Shown here piece by piece: positions 7,198-15,668 of a stretch of 64,000 nucleotides of DNA. Source of the stretch: Pelagibius sp. (GTDB lineage: Bacteria; Pseudomonadota; Alphaproteobacteria; Kiloniellales; Kiloniellaceae); contig JANQMC010000002.1 in the NCBI GenBank assembly GCA_028280305.1, positions 1 to 64,000 on the forward strand. The letters run 5' to 3'. The notes below the pieces were generated by a model. The model did no database searches. It saw only the letters and a program-made list of their open reading frames with translations, and had not been told where the DNA came from. The translations under genes were made by a program, and so were the position numbers. The stretch's first letter is position 1; each line of letters begins with the position of its first letter.

Positions 7198-8736
7198 TTA
7201 GACTGTGGTTTCCGATTCCGGTCCGGCCCATTCCGCCGCTGGGTCGAGAGGGAAGAGTCCGGTCTTCACGTGGCGATAGGGCAAGCGGGCAAGTTCGGCC
7301 GTACCCCAGTCCGGCGTATCGACGATCACCACGGCGGCGGCCAGCGGTTCGAAAACCGCGCGGAAGTGGGTCTTCGAGCGCAGCAGCAGAATGTTCTGCT
7401 CGCCGCTGTCGATACCGAACTGCTCCAGCGCATCAAGATCGATCGCCGTTGTGGAGTTCGAGATCACGGAGACAGTGACATCTCCGATGCGCAGCAAGGC
7501 GGCGGCACCGAGATCGATGCGCCGACCCTCGCGCATCGGACCGGTTCCGGTAAAGACCTTCTCTCCGGCCCAGAGCACCTCCGCCTCGCCCACGATGGGC
7601 CCGCCGGCGCGCAGCGAAGAGTGGCCACCGAGCCTTACGTCGAGACGCCGGCCGGCGCCTGACGACACCGCGGCGGCGGCCGTCACCGGATCCCAGAGAT
7701 AGGGGCAATGAACTTTAAGGCCGGGCAGACCCGGCGCCCCTTCTATCAGACGGCGCAGGCACCAGGTCGAATCGTTCAGTCGGTCGGCGTGCTCCAGCAC
7801 CACAACAGGGTGATCGCTATCAGCGGCAATCCGCCGGGCCTCGGAGAGGCCTTCCTCAAGCCCAAAAACGAGTTCCTCATGCAGCAATGCTTCGCGGTTT
7901 TGCCAGATCCGCGCTGCCAGGCTTTCGGACTCACGCTCTGCGAGGTCTTGGTCGCCGTCGGCGATAACCACGACGGAGAACCCCAGATCCGGTGTGTCGG
8001 CGTAAGCAAAGCCGCAGAACACCGAAGCATCGACGATATCCGGCACCCGCTTCGGCAGCGACAGCGATTCCTCTACGATATCCGACAGCGGCGCCAGCGC
8101 CGTGGCCGTGAAGATGCTGGGCAGCACCAGCGGCACCTTCACCATGGCCAACTGCGGGTCTTGCCCGTGCTTCAGTTTGGCCAGAAGACCGTGCGCCGCC
8201 CGCCGGCCGGTTTCCGCCATGTCGACGTGCGGCGAAAAGTGGAAGCCGAAGATACCATCGCAAAGCACCGCCGTTCGCGGCGAAAGGTTGGCGTGAAGGT
8301 CGAAGGCCACCACCACCGGCAACCCGGGACCAAACAATGCCCTTATGGACTCCAACAGGTCGCCTTCCGGATCCGTCCGGGTCGGTGTGGTCATGGCACC
8401 GTGCAGGAAAAGCAGAACACCATCCAGAGGCAGCGCCGCCTTCAGGCGCTCCAAAAGCTCGTCACGAAAAAACTCGAAAGCGGCATCGCTGGCAGGACCG
8501 GCGGCGGAGCAGTCGCTGTAGACAAGAGGAACGGCTTCGGCTCTCGCTTCAGCCAAGACGTCCAGAAATCCCCCTGCCACCGTGGCGCTGCACCGCAAGC
8601 CCTCCGTCAAGGCGGCATCGCGTCGCGCCTCTCGTTCGAAGGCCTCCACGCCCGTCTCCTGAGTCAGAAAGGAAACCGACTCCAGGGCAAAGCCGCCGAC
8701 GGCGATCCTCAGGCTCTCTGGTCGTTCTTGCGGCAT
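7198..8736 (-). CDS. M81 family (MlrC-like) metallopeptidase
   Basis: A 512-residue protein of the M81/MlrC family, close to the usual length. Recognisable motifs are LHGAM at 111-115, the metal-binding FDLHANLSP at 145-153 and HVDMAETG at 170-177, followed by the C-terminal MlrC domain with GGHSS and LRSKTHF segments. The founding member MlrC degrades linear products of microcystin; most family members have unknown substrates and many lie beside peptide ABC importers, as here. There is no signal peptide, so it acts in the cytoplasm on an imported compound. It lies nine bases downstream of the LysR gene and upstream of a zinc deacylase, suggesting stepwise amide cleavage. Confidence 0.85.
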   Translation of the reverse strand: MPQERPESLRIAVGGFALESVSFLTQETGVEAFEREARRDAALTEGLRCSATVAGGFLDVLAEARAEAVPLVYSDCSAAGPASDAAFEFFRDELLERLKAALPLDGVLLFLHGAMTTPTRTDPEGDLLESIRALFGPGLPVVVAFDLHANLSPRTAVLCDGIFGFHFSPHVDMAETGRRAAHGLLAKLKHGQDPQLAMVKVPLVLPSIFTATALAPLSDIVEESLSLPKRVPDIVDASVFCGFAYADTPDLGFSVVVIADGDQDLAERESESLAARIWQNREALLHEELVFGLEEGLSEARRIAADSDHPVVVLEHADRLNDSTWCLRRLIEGAPGLPGLKVHCPYLWDPVTAAAAVSSGAGRRLDVRLGGHSSLRAGGPIVGEAEVLWAGEKVFTGTGPMREGRRIDLGAAALLRIGDVTVSVISNSTTAIDLDALEQFGIDSGEQNILLLRSKTHFRAVFEPLAAAVVIVDTPDWGTAELARLPYRHVKTGLFPLDPAAEWAGPESETTV

Positions 8737-8745
8737 TACGGACTA

Positions 8746-9702
8746 TCATTCACCGAGATAGAGGTCGGGCTTGGCCCGGGCCAGATGCGCGCGCACGGCG
8801 GCGATCAACTGACGGGCCTGGCGGGAGAACCCGCGATCTGCCAGATGCAGGACGCCATAGCGGTTGATGAGACGCGGTGTCAGCGGCCGCGCCACCAGAT
8901 GAGCGGGTCCGGAGCCGCCCCAGGTAAGTGCATTCAGGATCGCGACCCCCTGCCCCATGCGCACCAGATCGCAGATGGTGCTGGAGAGGTTGGTCTCCGC
9001 GCGCAAGCGCATCGGCACCCCTGCACGGCGGAACATCTGCTCGATGCGGTGACGCGAAGAATAGCGGCGGGTCATGGTGATCAACGGCACATCGACCAGA
9101 TCCTCGGCGCCGATGGCCTGTTTCGCGGTCAAGGGATGATCCGGCGGCAGAACCACAACGCTGTGGGTCTCGATCAGCGGAACGATGTCCACACCGGGGT
9201 GGGTGTCCAGCAGCGAGGCAAAAGCCAGTTCCACCTGATCGCGCAGCAGCCAGTCGATCATCATGTCGGTCAAGCCCGTCTCCACGGTCAGAACCAGATG
9301 GGAATGGACCGCCATGAAATCGCCGATCAGATCGCGCAGCACCCCTTCGTAAAGCATCGGCGTGATGCCGACCCGCAACCGCCCGACGCCATGCCTGCGG
9401 ACGTCTTCGGCGGAGCGGCGCACCCGCTCGATCCCGTCCAAGGCGCGCCCCACTTCGACGGAAAGACGGTGCGCCTCCGGCGTCGGGGTCAGTTTGCCCT
9501 TGGCCCGGTGAAACAGCGGAACACCGAGTTCGCCTTCGAACTGTTTCAGCAGGCGGCTCACCGCCGGTTGCGAAACGCCGAGCTGCTTTGCCGCCGCGGT
9601 GACCGACCCTGCTTCCAAAACCGCATGAAAGGCCTCCATCATGCGGGGCGTAGGCTGGCCTTTGCCATCACCCGTTGTTTGCGAATCAAACATGGCATCC
9701 AT
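8746..9702 (-). CDS. LysR-family transcriptional regulator
   Basis: A 318-residue LysR-type regulator. An N-terminal winged helix-turn-helix at about 20-80 includes EAGSVTAAAKQLGVSQPAVS and the following recognition helix. The rest is the periplasmic-binding-protein-like effector domain. It heads a minus-strand group with the MlrC-like peptidase and the deacylase, and faces the Dpp importer genes across 300 bases. The start could be ATG at 9702 or 9693; neither has a good ribosome site. An inverted repeat with the T-N11-A form typical of LysR operators overlaps the start region, consistent with autoregulation. The effector is probably a ligand or breakdown product of the imported substrate. 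Confidence 0.85.
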   Translation of the reverse strand: MDAMFDSQTTGDGKGQPTPRMMEAFHAVLEAGSVTAAAKQLGVSQPAVSRLLKQFEGELGVPLFHRAKGKLTPTPEAHRLSVEVGRALDGIERVRRSAEDVRRHGVGRLRVGITPMLYEGVLRDLIGDFMAVHSHLVLTVETGLTDMMIDWLLRDQVELAFASLLDTHPGVDIVPLIETHSVVVLPPDHPLTAKQAIGAEDLVDVPLITMTRRYSSRHRIEQMFRRAGVPMRLRAETNLSSTICDLVRMGQGVAILNALTWGGSGPAHLVARPLTPRLINRYGVLHLADRGFSRQARQLIAAVRAHLARAKPDLYLGE

Positions 9703-9717
9703 AACATAGCGTTATGG
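9699..9717. promoter_or_regulatory. Candidate LysR operator (T-N11-A palindrome)
   Basis: CCATAAC at 9699-9705 and its exact reverse complement GTTATGG at 9711-9717 flank a five-base centre. The core TAACATAGCGTTA fits the LysR T-N11-A rule. It overlaps the start codon of the LysR gene, where binding would repress that gene. Confidence 0.5.
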
Positions 9718-10002
9718 CTGATCTGACCAAATAGACAGGTTTTCTCTCGCAGATCATCCTGCGGTCCATGCATTCGATTTCGCTTTGACAGCAACGATAG
9801 GCGCTCCCATTATACCTGACAAGGTTCCGCCGTCGAGCGGGGAGGCATTGGGATATGCACCCCTGCAGGGAAGGAAGGGGCCAAAAAGGAAGCGCCGCGC
9901 GCCCTCAGGTCGCGCGGATAACAGGAACAGGCAAAACGCCGCCGTCAGATGCATCCAATGAAGTGACAGCATCTGCGGCTACGTCTTTTGGGGAACGAAC
10001 TC
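9703..10002. other. Intergenic control region between LysR and Dpp operons
   Basis: A 300-base divergent gene-free region. Besides the T-N11-A palindrome at its left end and a sigma70-like promoter near 9785, it holds a perfect CCCTGCAGGG palindrome at 9861-9870. It also has a GC-rich stem, CCGCGCG 9895-9901 with CGCGCGG 9911-9917. Both lie in the presumed 5' leader of the transporter mRNA. No coding sequence was seen. Confidence 0.5.
9785..9813 (+). promoter_or_regulatory. Putative sigma70 promoter of the Dpp operon
   Basis: A perfect -35 hexamer TTGACA at 9785-9790 is followed after 17 bases by CATTAT at 9808-9813 (four of six matches to TATAAT). It would give a leader of about 180 bases before the binding-protein gene at 10003. 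Confidence 0.45.
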
Positions 10003-11607
10003 ATGCGCAAGAGCACTTTCATGTGCGCGGTTTCGCTGGCGGCCGTCATGGCAGCGCCAGCCGCCGCACAGGAACTGAAAATCGGTCTGTCGTCGGAACC
10101 TTCGGCACTGGACCCGCATTTCCACAATCTCGGGCCCAACAATGCCATGCGGCGGCACATGTATGACTCGCTGGTCCTGCAGGACGAGTCGCAGCAACTG
10201 AAGCCGGGCCTGGCAACCGCTTGGAAGCCGACCGACGACACCACCTGGGAGTTCACGCTGCGCCAGGGCGTCACCTTCCACGACGGCTCGCCCTTCACCG
10301 CCAGGGACATCGTCTATACCGTCTGCCGCATCCCGGCCGTGGAAGACAGCCCCTCCTCTTTCACGGTCTACACCAAGGCGATCGCCGACCTTCAGATCAA
10401 GGACGATCACACCCTGATCGTGAAGACCGACAAGCCGTACCCCCTGCTGCCGGTCGAGGTTTCGACCTGGGGCGTACTCTCGGCGACGGCCAACGGGGTC
10501 GACGGCGACATCACCTTTGGCCGTGACGGCTGCAGCGGCACCGGTGATTTCCCCAAGACCCAGGCCTTCAACGACGGTTCCAAGGCAAACGGCACGGGCC
10601 CCTTCAAGTTCAAGGAGTTCACCCGCGGCGAGAAGATCGTGCTGGAGCGCAACGAGAGTTATTGGGGCGACAAGCCGGCCTGGCAGACCGTCACCTTCCG
10701 CCCCATCACCAGCAACGGTCCACGCGTGGCCGCCCTGCTGGCCGGCGATGTCGACATGATCGACAGGCCGCCGCTTCAGGATCTGGAGCGCATCAGGACC
10801 GAAGGCTTTGAAGTCACCCAGGGTCTGTCAAACCGGGTGATCTATCTGCACTTCGACCATGAGCAGGAGCCGACGCCGGGTATCGACGGCACCGGCGGCA
10901 AGAATCCCTTCAAGGACGCCCGGGTACGCGAAGCCGTTTCCAAGGCCATCAACCGGGAAGCCATCGTTGCCCGCATCATGGGCGGTGTTGCCGTACCTGC
11001 CGGCGAGTTGCTGCCGCAGGGCATGTTCGGCTCCACACCGGGCGCAGAGCATGACGCCTATGATCCGGAAGCCGCCAAGAAACTGCTGGCGGAAGCCGGC
11101 TACGGTGACGGCTTCAAGCTGGTCCTGGGTTCACCCAACGACCGCTACATCAACGATGCCCAGATCGCTCAGGCGGTGGCCCAGATGCTGACCCGTGTCG
11201 GCATCACCACAGAAGTCGATGCCATGACCAAGAGCACCTTCTTCGCCCGCCGCAACAAGTACGAGTTCAGTCTCTATATGGCGGGCTGGGGCTCGGGCAC
11301 CGGCGAGATGTCCTCACCCCTGCGGGCGCTGGTCGCGACCCGCGATAAGGACAAGGGCATGGGCGGCACCAACCGGGGCCGTTACTCCAATGCCGAACTT
11401 GACGCGATGATCGAAAAGGCCCTGGCCACGGTCGACGACGACAAGCGCGAGGCGATCCTGCGGGAAGCGAGCCAGGAGGCAATGAAGAACTACGCCATCC
11501 TGCCGCTGCACTATGAGGTGACTCCCTGGGCCTATCGCAAAGGGCTCAGCTACACCCCGCGGACCGATCAGTACACCATCGCGACGGGCGTTAAGCCGGC
11601 GAGCTGA
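10003..11607 (+). CDS. ABC transporter substrate-binding protein, family 5 (DppA-like)
   Basis: A 534-residue periplasmic binding protein of the peptide/nickel/opine family 5. The signal peptide is residues 1-23 (MRKSTFMCAV...APAAAQ). The mature protein opens with the family pattern LKIGLSSEPSALDPHF and contains the usual GTGPFKFKEF segment and a C-terminal DFM-type domain. It captures the substrate for the importer encoded by the next four genes. The ATG at 10003 follows GGGGAACG; an upstream TTG at 9988 would spoil the signal peptide. A stem-loop after the gene probably sets its high expression relative to the membrane components. Ligand specificity cannot be read from sequence; neighbouring hydrolases suggest a peptide or N-acyl amino acid. 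Confidence 0.88.
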   Translation: MRKSTFMCAVSLAAVMAAPAAAQELKIGLSSEPSALDPHFHNLGPNNAMRRHMYDSLVLQDESQQLKPGLATAWKPTDDTTWEFTLRQGVTFHDGSPFTARDIVYTVCRIPAVEDSPSSFTVYTKAIADLQIKDDHTLIVKTDKPYPLLPVEVSTWGVLSATANGVDGDITFGRDGCSGTGDFPKTQAFNDGSKANGTGPFKFKEFTRGEKIVLERNESYWGDKPAWQTVTFRPITSNGPRVAALLAGDVDMIDRPPLQDLERIRTEGFEVTQGLSNRVIYLHFDHEQEPTPGIDGTGGKNPFKDARVREAVSKAINREAIVARIMGGVAVPAGELLPQGMFGSTPGAEHDAYDPEAAKKLLAEAGYGDGFKLVLGSPNDRYINDAQIAQAVAQMLTRVGITTEVDAMTKSTFFARRNKYEFSLYMAGWGSGTGEMSSPLRALVATRDKDKGMGGTNRGRYSNAELDAMIEKALATVDDDKREAILREASQEAMKNYAILPLHYEVTPWAYRKGLSYTPRTDQYTIATGVKPAS

Positions 11608-11627
11608 CGGTAACTGAAATCCAAAAG

Positions 11628-11654
11628 GGGCGGGATCTCGTGATCCCGCCCTTT
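11628..11654 (+). terminator. Intra-operon stem-loop after the binding-protein gene
   Basis: GGGCGGGATC at 11628-11637, a TCGT loop and the exact complement GATCCCGCCC at 11642-11651, then TTT. Preceded by AAAA. It is likely a partial terminator or an mRNA stabiliser between the abundant binding protein and the permease genes. Confidence 0.65.
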
Positions 11655-11732
11655 GCGGATCGTACTCACGAGAGCTGACCCGGGCCGGCGCCTGAACAAA
11701 CCATCCGGCAACGTCAGCACAAGGCTTCGCCG

Positions 11733-12713
11733 ATGCTGGTCTATTTCCTCCGCCGTCTGGGTCAGAGCTGTCTCGTCATCGCCGCCATGGCGGTACTGGT
11801 CTTCATCGGCGTCTATGCGATCGGCAGCCCGATCGACATGATGATCTCGCCTGACGCGGATCAGGCCGAAATGGAGGCTGCCATTGCGCGCCTCGGCCTC
11901 GACAAGCCGCTCTGGGAACAGTTCTTCATCTTCGTCTCCAATGCCTTGCAGGGCGATCTCGGCAACAGCTTCGTCTATGCCACGCCGGCGGCCGAACTGA
12001 TCCTTTCCAAGCTGCCGGCAACCCTGGAACTGGCCTTCCTCGCGCTTGTCTTCGCCGTGTTCCTGGGCGTACCGCTGGGCATGATCGCCGGGCTCAGGCC
12101 TAACTCGGTTGCCGGCAAGGCCATCATGACCGGCTCGATCATGGGCTTCAGCCTGCCGAACTTCTGGCAGGGGATGATGCTGATCTTCGTGTTCTCGGTC
12201 ATTCTGCGCGGCTTTCTGCCCTCCGGCGGCCGCGGGGAGACCGTCGACCTGCTCGGCATCCCGGTTTCCTTCCTGACCGCCGACGGCCTCTCGCACATGC
12301 TGCTGCCGGCGATCAACCTGGCGCTCTTCAAGACCTCTCTCGTAATTCGCCTGGCGCGCGCGGGAACCCGCGAAGCAGCGCTGCAGGACTATGTGAAGTT
12401 TGCACGCGCCAAAGGGCTCTCGGAGCGCCGCATCGTGCTGGTGCACATCGCCAAGAACATCATGATCCCCGTGGTCACCATCCTGGGCCTCGAACTCGGC
12501 AGCATGATCGCCTTTGCCGTGGTGACCGAGACGGTCTTCGCCTGGCCCGGCATGGGCAAACTGCTGATCGATTCGATCCAGGCCCTCGACCGCCCCGTCG
12601 TCGTCGCCTACCTGATGCTGACGGTCTTCATGTTCATCGTCATTAACCTGGTGGTCGACATGCTTTACTGCCTGCTCGATCCGCGGGTGCGTCTTTCGGA
12701 GGCAAAGGCATGA
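11733..12713 (+). CDS. ABC transporter permease, DppB-like
   Basis: A 326-residue inner-membrane permease of the peptide/nickel importer type. An N-terminal membrane segment (MLVYFLRRLGQ onwards) is followed by a periplasmic stretch and the five-segment transport core. The EAA-type coupling motif lies near GTREAALQDYVKFARAKGLSE (about 210-230), which docks on the ATPases. The C-terminal DMLYCLLDPRVRL is typical of DppB. It forms a heterodimer with the next gene product, and its stop overlaps the next start by four bases (ATGA). It starts 125 bases after the binding-protein gene, with the stem-loop between. Confidence 0.9.
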   Translation: MLVYFLRRLGQSCLVIAAMAVLVFIGVYAIGSPIDMMISPDADQAEMEAAIARLGLDKPLWEQFFIFVSNALQGDLGNSFVYATPAAELILSKLPATLELAFLALVFAVFLGVPLGMIAGLRPNSVAGKAIMTGSIMGFSLPNFWQGMMLIFVFSVILRGFLPSGGRGETVDLLGIPVSFLTADGLSHMLLPAINLALFKTSLVIRLARAGTREAALQDYVKFARAKGLSERRIVLVHIAKNIMIPVVTILGLELGSMIAFAVVTETVFAWPGMGKLLIDSIQALDRPVVVAYLMLTVFMFIVINLVVDMLYCLLDPRVRLSEAKA

Positions 12714-13651
12714 GCGAAGCCGCCAAACCCACCGGCGTCCTTGCCGAGGCCGAGGTTCTGCGCCCCGGCCGCTGGCGCGGCACACCCGCCGCCCGCTTCG
12801 CCGCCGAATTCGCCGACAGCTGGATTGCCGTGGCTTCTCTGCTGCTGGTCGTGATCTTGGCCTTGCTGGCGATCTTCGCCAACTTCATCACCCCGCAAAA
12901 CCCTTACGATCTGGCGCAGCTCGACATCATGGACGGCATGCTGCCGCCCGGCGGCACAACCTTCGACGGCGCCCGGACCTTCTGGCTCGGCACCGACGAA
13001 CAGGGCCGCGACATGCTCTCCGCCATCATCTTCGGCCTGCGCATGAGCCTGGGGGTCGGCGCTATCAGCGTGGCCATCGCCCTTGGCATCGGCATGTCGC
13101 TGGGCGTGCTGGCCGCCTACTTCGGCGGCAAGGTCGACACCATCATCATGCGCATCGTCGACCTGCAGCTCTCTTTCCCGACCATTCTGATCGCACTGAT
13201 CCTGCTGGCCGCTCTCGGCAAGGGCGTCGACAAGGTGATCATCGCCCTTGTTGCGATCCAGTGGGCCTACTACGCGCGCACCGTCCGCGGCACCGCTCTG
13301 GTGGAACGCCGCAAGGAATACATCGAAGCCGCCACCTGTCTGGCGCTGTCTCACCGGCGCATCGTCTTCAACCACCTGCTGCCCAACTGCCTGCCGCCGT
13401 TGATCGTGGTGGCCACGGTGCAGGTGGCTAACGCCATCGCTCTGGAGGCAACGCTGAGTTTCCTGGGGGTCGGCGTGCCGATCACCGAGCCTTCCCTCGG
13501 CCTGCTGATTGCCAACGGTTACGGCTACATGCTCTCGGGCAAATACTGGGTTTCCTTCTTTCCCGGTATCGCCCTTCTGGTCACCATCATCGCCATCAAC
13601 CTGGTCGGTGACCAGTTGCGCGACGTCCTGAACCCGAGGCTGAAGCGATGA
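12710..13651 (+). CDS. ABC transporter permease, DppC-like
   Basis: A 313-residue second permease of the importer. After a hydrophilic N-terminus and one membrane segment, the motif GTDEQGRDMLSAIIFGLRMSL (about 93-113) marks the DppC/OppC family. The EAA coupling loop is near RRKEYIEAATCLALS, and the C-terminus reads [16 protein letters not shown]. It pairs with the DppB-like protein to form the translocation channel in the inner membrane. It overlaps the genes on both sides by four bases, showing translational coupling within the operon. Confidence 0.9.
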   Translation: MSEAAKPTGVLAEAEVLRPGRWRGTPAARFAAEFADSWIAVASLLLVVILALLAIFANFITPQNPYDLAQLDIMDGMLPPGGTTFDGARTFWLGTDEQGRDMLSAIIFGLRMSLGVGAISVAIALGIGMSLGVLAAYFGGKVDTIIMRIVDLQLSFPTILIALILLAALGKGVDKVIIALVAIQWAYYARTVRGTALVERRKEYIEAATCLALSHRRIVFNHLLPNCLPPLIVVATVQVANAIALEATLSFLGVGVPITEPSLGLLIANGYGYMLSGKYWVSFFPGIALLVTIIAINLVGDQLRDVLNPRLKR

Positions 13652-14652
13652 CAGGCGGCGGTGCCGAGCCGACGCTTTCGGTGCGCGGCCTGAAGACTCA
13701 CTTTTTCACTCGCGAGGGCGTGGTGAAGGCGGTCAATGGAATCTCCTTCGACGTCGCGCCTGGGGAAGTCATGGGACTGGTCGGGGAATCCGGCAGCGGC
13801 AAGTCGATCACCGGATTTTCCGTTCTCGGGCTGGTCGACGCGCCCGGCCGCATCGTCGAAGGTGAAATCCTCTTTCAGGGCCAAGACCTGGCGAAGCTGC
13901 GCGAAGAGGAACTGCGCAAGCTGCGCGGCTCCAAGATCGCCATGATCTTCCAGGACCCGATGATGACCCTGAACCCGGTGCTGCGCATCGACACGCAGAT
14001 GGTCGAAGCAGTCGTCGCCCACCGCGATGTCTCACGTGAGCGGGCGCTGGAGATTTCCCGGGAAGCCCTGGTGAAGGTCGGCATCGCCGCGCCGGACGAA
14101 CGCCTGGTTTCCTATCCGCACCAATTCTCCGGCGGCATGCGCCAGCGCGTGGCCATCGCCATCGCTTTTCTGAACGAACCGGAGCTGATCATCGCCGACG
14201 AGCCGACCACGGCGCTGGACGTCACCATCCAGGGGCAGATCCTTTACGAGGCACAGAACCTCTGCCGCGATACTGGGACGGCGATGATCTGGATCACCCA
14301 TGACTTGGCCGTGGTCGCCGGCCTGGCCGACCAGATCTCGGTCATGTATGCCGGGCGCATCGTCGAGCAAGGGCCGGTCGAGCGGGTGCTCGATGCACCG
14401 GCCCATCCCTATACCGCCGGACTGATCGGTTCGGTCCCCGGCCGTAACCAGCGCGGCCGGCGGCTGTTCCAGATTCCCGGGATGACGCCGTCGATGCTGA
14501 ACCTGCCGGACGGCTGCGCCTTCCGCAGCCGCTGCCCGCACGCTGACAGCGCCTGCGACGTCGAACCGCCCCAGAGCCGCATCGACGACGGGCGCCTGGT
14601 GCGCTGCGTCAGACCAATGATCGCACAGGCAACCGATGGGACGGCGGCATGA
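13648..14652 (+). CDS. ABC transporter ATP-binding protein, DppD-like
   Basis: A 334-residue ATPase subunit. Walker A is GESGSGKS at about 49-56, the signature is [12 protein letters not shown], and Walker B is [12 protein letters not shown]. The C-terminal oligopeptide-transporter domain contains the cysteine-rich segment [15 protein letters not shown], which in this subfamily can hold an iron-sulfur cluster. It powers import together with the DppF-like ATPase. ATGA overlap with the permease upstream and with the next ATPase downstream. Confidence 0.9.
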   Translation: MTGGGAEPTLSVRGLKTHFFTREGVVKAVNGISFDVAPGEVMGLVGESGSGKSITGFSVLGLVDAPGRIVEGEILFQGQDLAKLREEELRKLRGSKIAMIFQDPMMTLNPVLRIDTQMVEAVVAHRDVSRERALEISREALVKVGIAAPDERLVSYPHQFSGGMRQRVAIAIAFLNEPELIIADEPTTALDVTIQGQILYEAQNLCRDTGTAMIWITHDLAVVAGLADQISVMYAGRIVEQGPVERVLDAPAHPYTAGLIGSVPGRNQRGRRLFQIPGMTPSMLNLPDGCAFRSRCPHADSACDVEPPQSRIDDGRLVRCVRPMIAQATDGTAA

Positions 14653-15668
14653 GCGAGGCGGCCCTGAAGACCGAGAAAGCGCCCATCCTTTCCGCTGAAG
14701 GGGTGAGCAAGCGCTTCGTCAAACGCCTCGACCTTGCGGGCAAGATCGCTCAGCGTCTCGGCTCCTCGATCCGTGAGGAAACCGTTCATGCGGTGGACGG
14801 CGTCAGTCTGACCATCGACGAAGGCGAAGTGCTGGGGCTGGTCGGCGAGTCCGGCTGCGGCAAGTCGACCTTCGGGCGCATGGTCGCCGGCATCCTGCCG
14901 CCGAGCGACGGCAACCTTACCTTCGACGGCCGGCCGATCTGGCGCGACGGCAAGCCGGTGTCCAAGGAAACCGCCCTGGCGGTGCAGATGATCTTCCAGG
15001 ACCCTTTCGCCTCGCTTGATCCACGCATGCGGGTTCTGGACATCATCGGCGAGGCGCCGAAGGTACATGGCATGGTCAGCGCCAAGGACATGGACGACTA
15101 CGTCGCCGAGGTGATGCAGCGGGTCGGCCTGGATGCGGACTTCCGGCGCCGTTATCCGCACCAGTTTTCCGGCGGCCAGCGCCAACGCATCGGCATCGCC
15201 CGCGCCCTGGCGGTGAAGCCGCGCTTCCTGGTCTGTGACGAAGCGATTGCGGCGCTCGACGTCTCGATCCAGGCCCAGGTGATCAATCTGTTCATGGACC
15301 TGCGCGAAGACCTCGACCTCACCTATCTCTTCATCAGCCATGACCTCTCTGTGGTCGAGCATATCTCCGACCGCATCGTCATCATGTATCTCGGGCGTGT
15401 GGTCGAGGTCTCGCCCACCGACGAACTCTTCGACCAGCCCAACCACCCCTATACCCAGGCCCTGCTCTCGGAGGTGCCGCGCATCGATCTGCGCAAGCGC
15501 GCCTATCAGCCGGTGAAGGGCGAGATCCCCTCACCGCTCGAACCACCAAGCGGCTGCCACTTCCATCCGCGCTGCCCCTTTGCGACCGAACGCTGCGCCG
15601 CCGAACGCCCGGCGCTGAGGGAAATCGCGCCCGGCCGCTGGTCGGCCTGCCATCTCAATGACGGCTGA
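14649..15668 (+). CDS. ABC transporter ATP-binding protein, DppF-like
   Basis: A 339-residue ATPase subunit of the same importer. Walker A is GESGCGKST, the signature FSGGQRQRIGIARAL, and the Walker B region reads FLVCDEAIAALD, with DEAIAALD in place of the commoner DEPTSALD; the catalytic Asp-Glu pair is kept. The C-terminal peptide-transporter domain has the family's cysteine motif CHFHPRCPFATERC. Its last 11 bases overlap the start of the amidohydrolase gene, placing that enzyme in the transport operon. Confidence 0.9.
   Translation: MSEAALKTEKAPILSAEGVSKRFVKRLDLAGKIAQRLGSSIREETVHAVDGVSLTIDEGEVLGLVGESGCGKSTFGRMVAGILPPSDGNLTFDGRPIWRDGKPVSKETALAVQMIFQDPFASLDPRMRVLDIIGEAPKVHGMVSAKDMDDYVAEVMQRVGLDADFRRRYPHQFSGGQRQRIGIARALAVKPRFLVCDEAIAALDVSIQAQVINLFMDLREDLDLTYLFISHDLSVVEHISDRIVIMYLGRVVEVSPTDELFDQPNHPYTQALLSEVPRIDLRKRAYQPVKGEIPSPLEPPSGCHFHPRCPFATERCAAERPALREIAPGRWSACHLNDG

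Noticed and set aside
7708-9726. 672-codon open frame on the plus strand over the M81 and LysR genes
   Set aside because: Antisense to two recognised genes, without a ribosome site or recognisable domain.
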